Source: Pseudogymnoascus destructans
Lineage: Eukaryota > Ascomycota > Leotiomycetes > Thelebolales > Thelebolaceae
Length of the DNA: 25,092 nt
Direction of reading: 5' to 3'
Assembly: GCF_001641265.1 (NCBI RefSeq)
Contig: NW_020167575.1
Span: 1 to 25,092, forward strand
Shown: positions 20,522-25,092 of the stretch, piece after piece
Layout of the letters: each line of letters opens with the position of its first letter
How positions within the stretch are numbered: position 1 is the first letter of the stretch
Program-made: the position numbers and the translations under genes
Notes under the pieces: model-generated
Database searches by the model: none
What the model was told of the DNA's origin: nothing
What the model saw: the letters and a program-made list of their open reading frames with translations, nothing else

Positions 20522-21554
20522 ATGCCACCAGTACCCTCCATCCAGAAGCGCCACCAGCACCACACAGCCCACTCGCCATATGAGTGGAAGGAGAGGAGGG
20601 AGTTCTCCCATAACTGGAAGGCCAAGTTCCGCGGCAATGCCCGGGTCATCACCACAGACCTCGCCTGGACCAACCTCATCACGCCACCCAACCCCAAGGT
20701 CACCACCACACTGGAGCAGGGCCTCGAGCTCAGCAAGCACCTCACGCTGCTCCAGGGCATCCCAAGGATGGTGGGAAGGATGGCCTCGACATCCAGCCCG
20801 TCACCGTCTTCAACTCTGCTGACAAGGACCCAGAGCAGCTCCTCGTCTACATGAGGGGGGGGCTGAGCCTCCCGGACAGGAACAAGGACCTCTGCCGCCT
20901 CATGGCTGGTGCCATTGAGCAGTACACGGAGCTCGCGCCACCCCCAAGCCCAGCAGTGACAAGAGGCACGAGATGGAGCAGGCCAGGAAGGCTGAGCGCG
21001 AGGGGAAGAAGTGGGGAGTCTACCACCTTGGGTTGTGGCACGCCACAGGCCAGACAAATTCGCCTCCCACCATCTGCTCTGACATGCGCAGGACTGGAAA
21101 TGGCTTCGGGGCCACCCTGGCCCTCTACAAGAAGATGGCCCCCCTCGCGCAGACCATTGGGAGGCTCTTCCAGGAGATCGATCCCAGGGCCTACGAGCAG
21201 TACAGGCAGAACTACCTCCGCGAGTGTGCAGCCACGCCTGAGCTGGAGGTCTTCAAGTTCAGCAACAGGAGCTGCTGGCACTGCCTCGCGATCCTGATAA
21301 ACGCCCAGGTTGGGCCACACAAGGACAACCACGATGTGCTGGATGGCTGGGTTGCGATGGCCTGCTTTGGAGAGTTCGAAGGAGGGGAGCTGTGCCTGCC
21401 AGCCCTTGGTTATAAGATTCCCTTCCAGCCAGGGGATGTTGTCCTGTTCCGCTCTGCAGTCCTCGAGCACTGGATCGCACCCTTCGAGGGCACGCGCTAC
21501 TCCTGCGTCTTCTTCACGAAGCAGAGCAACTGGCAGCCAGGTGAGGAGGAGTAG
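20522..21554 (+). CDS. TET/JBP-like 2-oxoglutarate Fe(II) dioxygenase
   Basis: The C-terminal half is a double-stranded beta-helix dioxygenase. The iron ligands are visible: HKD (His 21318-21320, Asp 21324-21326) and a distal His in LEHW (21468-21470). The 2-oxoglutarate-binding Arg is in GTRYSCVFF (21495-21497). The GEFEGGELCLPALG and QPGDVVLFRSAV segments fit the TET/JBP-type oxygenase family expanded in fungi, members of which oxidise 5-methylcytosine or thymine. Substrate is not shown here, and a protein or small-molecule oxygenase of the same fold is possible. The ATG at 20522 (ACACCATGCC) has good context and sits right after the 153-bp repeats. The frame changes near 20761 (CCC run) and 20945 (CCCCC run); a single extra C at each would give one frame of about 344 residues. 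No introns are evident. GC content resembles copy 2. Confidence 0.75.
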
Positions 21555-21625
21555 GGAGCTTGTCCCATGGCCCATTTTCGAACTCACGTTCTTGCAAGGA
21601 CTGTAAGTTGACAGCCTCGCGACCG
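21555..21625. other. Junction between dioxygenase gene and satellite array 3
   Basis: Short unique sequence after the stop codon. Satellite similarity becomes recognisable at about 21626 (AATGTTCGCTGACGTC, then TTTGCAAGGGGAACAAAT). Confidence 0.5.
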
Positions 21626-24310
21626 ATGTAAATGTTCGCTGACGTCTCTTGTGCAGCTTTGCAAGGGGAACAAATTGACGTACTCTGATTGTTGATCAGA
21701 CTTCAGATGGTGGAGACATTCCGGTTCTAGTCGGGCGATGCATGGGAGGGGTGGTTGGGGGGGGCATGTTATAGGATGGATTGTAAGAACCTGACGCAGC
21801 ATGCAGACGGTGCGTTCGATGGCGTTAATAAAAGAGATTTGCAAGACGAATCAAATGACGTCCTCCGATTTGTGATATGAGTTGAGACGGGTGAGATATT
21901 GCAGATTTCGCTGGGGCATCAGTGGGTGTGGTGGAGCACCTACTTTGAAGGATTATAACTTTTGCAGCTACGGTCGAAAGCTAACGTTCGGTATCGTCAT
22001 TGAAAGAGATTTACAAGAGGAATCGAATGGCCTCTTACGATTTTTGATACGGCTTGAAACAAGTAAGTTATTTCGGATTTGTTGGGCCGGGCCCAGGAAA
22101 TGGGGCCCCATGGCAACATGTGAGAAGGATTCCAACTTTTGCAGCGACGGCCGAAACTTAACGGTCGGCATCGTTAATGGAAGAGATTTACAATGGGAAT
22201 CGAATGGCGTATCCCGATTTGTGATCCGAGTTAAAATGGTGAAGATATTTATGATTTAGACGGGCAGCAGTGGGTAGGGGGCAAAGGGGGTTCTACATAT
22301 GAGACGTGGTATAACTTTTGCAGCGGTGCGCAGAACTCAACGTTCGATAGCGCCATTGAAAGATAATTGCAAGCAGAATCGAATGGCCTCCTCCGATTTT
22401 TGATACGAGTTGAAATGATTGTGTTATAACGGATTTCGATGGGTGATTAAGAAGAAGAGGGCATGGAACGGGAAGTGGTATAAAACCCGGACCGAGAGGC
22501 AAGGCGTAACGTTCGATGTCGTAATTCAAAGAGATTTACAAGGGGAAGAAAATGGCGTCCTCCGATTTCTAATACGAGTAGAAGTGAGTTAGTTATTGCG
22601 GATTTAAACGGATGGTTGGTGGCAAGGGGGCCAGTGGACCTTAATTTTCGAAGGCCAATAACTTCTCAATCGACAGACGGAATCTAACGTTCAACACGGC
22701 AAATTGAAGCGCGTTTCAAGAGGAATAAAATGGCGTACTCTGAATTTCAGTACGATTCAAATTGGGTTGGTTATTTCGGATTTTGGTGGGTGGTAGGTGA
22801 CAGGGGGTGGAAGGGAGGCATAGTTCTTGAGGGGTGATAACTTTTGAAGCGACAACCCGATCTTAACGTTCGTCATCGTCAATGATAGAGAATTACAAGG
22901 GGAATCAAATGGCGTCCTCCGATTTTTGATACGAATTAAAACGGTGGAGATATTCCGGATATGGTCAGGCGGAAGGGGGGAGGAGGGTATGTCAGATGAG
23001 GGGCTATAAGTATTGCAATAGGCGGCCGAATTTATCGTTCGGCATCACGTCTGAAAGAGAATTTGGAGGGGAACAAAATAGCGTCTTCATAATTTTGATA
23101 TGATTTGAAACGAGAGAGTTATTTCGGATTTAGACGACTGGCAATGGGTGGGGGGGGCAGGTATAAGGAGAGCAATAAGTTTTGCAGTAAGCAACAGAAT
23201 TTATCGTTCGAGGGTGGTATTAAAAGAGGATTGCAAGGGGAAGGGAATGGCATCTTCGTATTTCTGATACGATTTGAAACGAGAGAGATATTCCGGATTT
23301 AGACGGGTGGTGGTTTGGGGGGGTTCCAGGAAGACCCGATTTTTATCCCCAAGTATAACATGTGCAGCAACAGACAGAATTTATCGTTCGACATCAGGAA
23401 ATGACGAGAAATACGAGGAGAAGAGAATGGTGTCTTTAGGGTTAGGGTTACAAATTGAAATGGGTGAGTTACTTTGATTTCCGTCGGGTGGCAAAGGTAA
23501 GGCAGCAAATATATTGAGTGAGGTATTATAAGTTATGATAGAGGTGATGTATAAGGAGCGTTCGATATCGTTAATAGGTAGTTTTTGAAGGGGAAGAGAA
23601 TGGCTTCTTCGGAATTTTGATACGAGGTGAAATGGAAGGCGAATTTCGAATTCAGTTGAGTTTGGGGGGGGGGGGGGGGCGGCAGTTATTTTGATGGGAA
23701 TGAGGGGAAGTAAGGGGACATTGTAGAGGAATAGTTTGATATCGTCAATAGGGTAGTTTTGCAAGCGGAAGAGAATGGCTTCTTCAGAATTTCGATACCA
23801 GTTGAAATGGGGGACGAATTTCGAGTTGGTGTGAATAGGGGTAGGATATATAAGGGAATAATTATAACAGATGAGAATATAGTTTTGGGAATAAGATAGG
23901 GAAATATATCCGAAAATAATATCGTTAATAGAGTAGTTTTACGAGACTTACAAAAGCGTTTTCAGAATTTTATTACAAGTTTAAATAAGGGAGATAATTC
24001 GATTTCGGTCAAGTAGGGGGGGGGTGTGTTTTTGAGTTGGGGTGACGGGAGGTGAAGGGATGTTATAGGGGTAATTTTTGGAGAGGAAAAGAATGGCGTA
24101 TTCAGAATTTTGATACGAGATAAAATGAGAGACGAATTTTGAATTTGGGTGATGGAGGGGGGGTTATATAAAGGCAGTAATTATAATGGACGAGATATAT
24201 TTTTGGGAATAAGATGGGTCAATAAAAGGTTTAATATTGTTAATAGGGTAGTTATATGAGACGAACGTAATGGGGTTTTTGGAATTTTGATAGGGTTTTA
24301 TATAAGGGAA
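21626..24310. repeat. Satellite array 3, mosaic of arrays 1 and 2
   Basis: Units are marked near 21811, 21985, 22160, 22339, 22508, 22687, 22867, 23035, 23203, 23382, 23560, 23730 and 23905 (about 170-180 bp). The left part (21838 to about 22350) follows 1 to about 510 of array 1 unit for unit; the first 80 bp differ at only three positions. The unit at about 22375-22545 matches 896-1065, and from about 22545 to 23830 the array follows about 12525-13830 of array 2. A run of 16 G lies at 23664-23679. No genes are seen. Confidence 0.9.
23436..23450 (+). repeat. Interstitial telomeric repeat
   Basis: TTAGGGTTAGGGTTA (two and a half telomeric units) occupies a place in a satellite unit where array 2 (around 13410-13425) has unrelated sequence of nearly the same length; the flanks match on both sides. 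Confidence 0.75.
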
Positions 24311-25092
24311 ACGGGGAGTGAAATGGGAAGTGAGAGGCAGTTAGATGGGGAGTTGGGAGGTTTGAACAGGAAGTGAGTTTTAATGAAGCGAGAAGTAAAA
24401 TGGGAAGTAGGGAGAGGGAGTTAAATGGGGAGTGGTAGAGTTTAAAGGGAGAGTGGGAGGAGGGAAAGGGAGTTAAACGGGGAGTGGTAGAGTTTAAAGG
24501 GAGAGTGGGAGGAGGGAAAGGAGTTAAACGGGGAGTGGTAGAGTTTAAAGGGAGAGTGGGAGGAGGGAAAGGGGAAGTGAAGTAGGAAGTGAGAGAGGGG
24601 AGGTGGAGTGGGAAGTGAAGTGGGAAGTGAGAGAGGGTTGAAGATGAAGTGAGAGTTGGGAAATGGGAAGGGAGAGGATAGTATGGGGGATAAACGGGGA
24701 AGTGAGAGGGTGGTAACGGGAGTTTAGGGTTAGGGAGTAAATGGGGAATGAATAAGGGTGAAATGGGAAGTAAGGATGGTTGAATGGTGAGTGAGAGAAT
24801 AGTGAAGGAGTGTGGTAGGGATGAAGTGTGAGTGAGAGTTAAGGAAGGGTGGGTGAGAGGGTAGAGAAGTGTGAGTGAGAGGGTAGAGAAGCGTGAGTGA
24901 GAGTGGTAAGGTTGAAGGGTTAGTGAGAGTGTTAGGGTTTAAGGGTGAATGAGAGAAGGGTGAATGAGAGAGGGGTGAGTGAGAGAGGGGTGAGTGAGAG
25001 GGGCGTGAGTGAGAGGGCGTGAGTGAGAGGGGTGTGAGTGAGAGGGGTGTGAATGAGAGGGAAGTGTAAGTGAGAGGAGTGTGAATAGGGAG
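24311..25092 (+). repeat. G-rich strand-asymmetric minisatellite region
   Basis: The + strand is almost devoid of C and built from GGGAAGTGAGAG-, GGGAGTGG- and GTGTGAGTGAGAGG-like words. A 51-52-bp unit (starts near 24421, 24473 and 24524) is repeated three times, and a unit of about 15 bp (GGGTGTGAGTGAGAG) is repeated from about 24955 to 25080. TTAGGGTTAGGG occurs at 24723-24735 and a single TTAGGG at 24932-24937. No coding region is seen. The G-rich + strand and TTAGGG orientation fit sequence lying just inside a telomere on the right. Confidence 0.8.

Overview
The window looks like a subtelomeric region of a filamentous fungus. Spliceosomal introns of 45-60 nt have GTAAGT-type donors, CTAAC/CTAAT branch sites and YAG acceptors. 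Degenerate satellite DNA fills the gaps between genes. TTAGGG-type telomeric motifs occur on the + strand and cluster to the right. The gene families are ones expanded in Dikarya (OrsD-type zinc-finger/recombinase/RecQ proteins, a TET/JBP-like dioxygenase, a hAT transposon). Basidiomycota is slightly favoured by the TET/JBP-like gene, but this is not proven. The telomere itself is not in the window; the G-rich strand bias suggests it lies to the right.

Layout. 1-1494: array 1 of a degenerate satellite of about 175 bp. 1503-7373: a complete hAT transposon with 13-bp perfect terminal inverted repeats and an 8-bp target duplication (GTGGAGCC). It carries three genes: the transposase (minus), an unknown 328-aa protein (minus) and, unexpectedly, a histone H3-like gene (plus). 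About 7396-12165: a first large gene (copy 1) with an OrsD-type zinc-finger region, a tyrosine recombinase domain, a RecQ-like helicase and a Cys-rich C terminus; it has nonsense codons and many frameshifts. 12166-14096: satellite array 2. 14097-18757: a second, GC-rich and better preserved gene of the same architecture (copy 2). 18758-19589: AT-rich spacer. 19590-20516: six 153-bp tandem repeats directly upstream of a TET/JBP-like 2-oxoglutarate dioxygenase gene (20522-21554). 21626-24310: satellite array 3, a mosaic of sequence shared with arrays 1 and 2 and containing an interstitial telomeric repeat. 24311-25092: G-rich, strand-asymmetric minisatellites.

How the parts relate. The satellite appears to be the substrate into which the recombinase-helicase genes and then the hAT element were placed. 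The recombinase-helicase genes combine a complete set of tyrosine-recombinase catalytic residues with a helicase and resemble fungal telomere-linked helicases, so they may be subtelomeric mobile elements. The hAT element carries its own histone H3 variant, and short 11-bp motifs recur in most of its introns and intergenic gaps.

Caution on quality. Every frameshift I could resolve, in four unrelated genes, is in the direction of a missing base and most sit in homopolymers. This suggests uncorrected sequencing error as well as, or instead of, genuine decay. The coding potential of the hAT transposase, copy 2 and the dioxygenase may therefore be intact in the organism.
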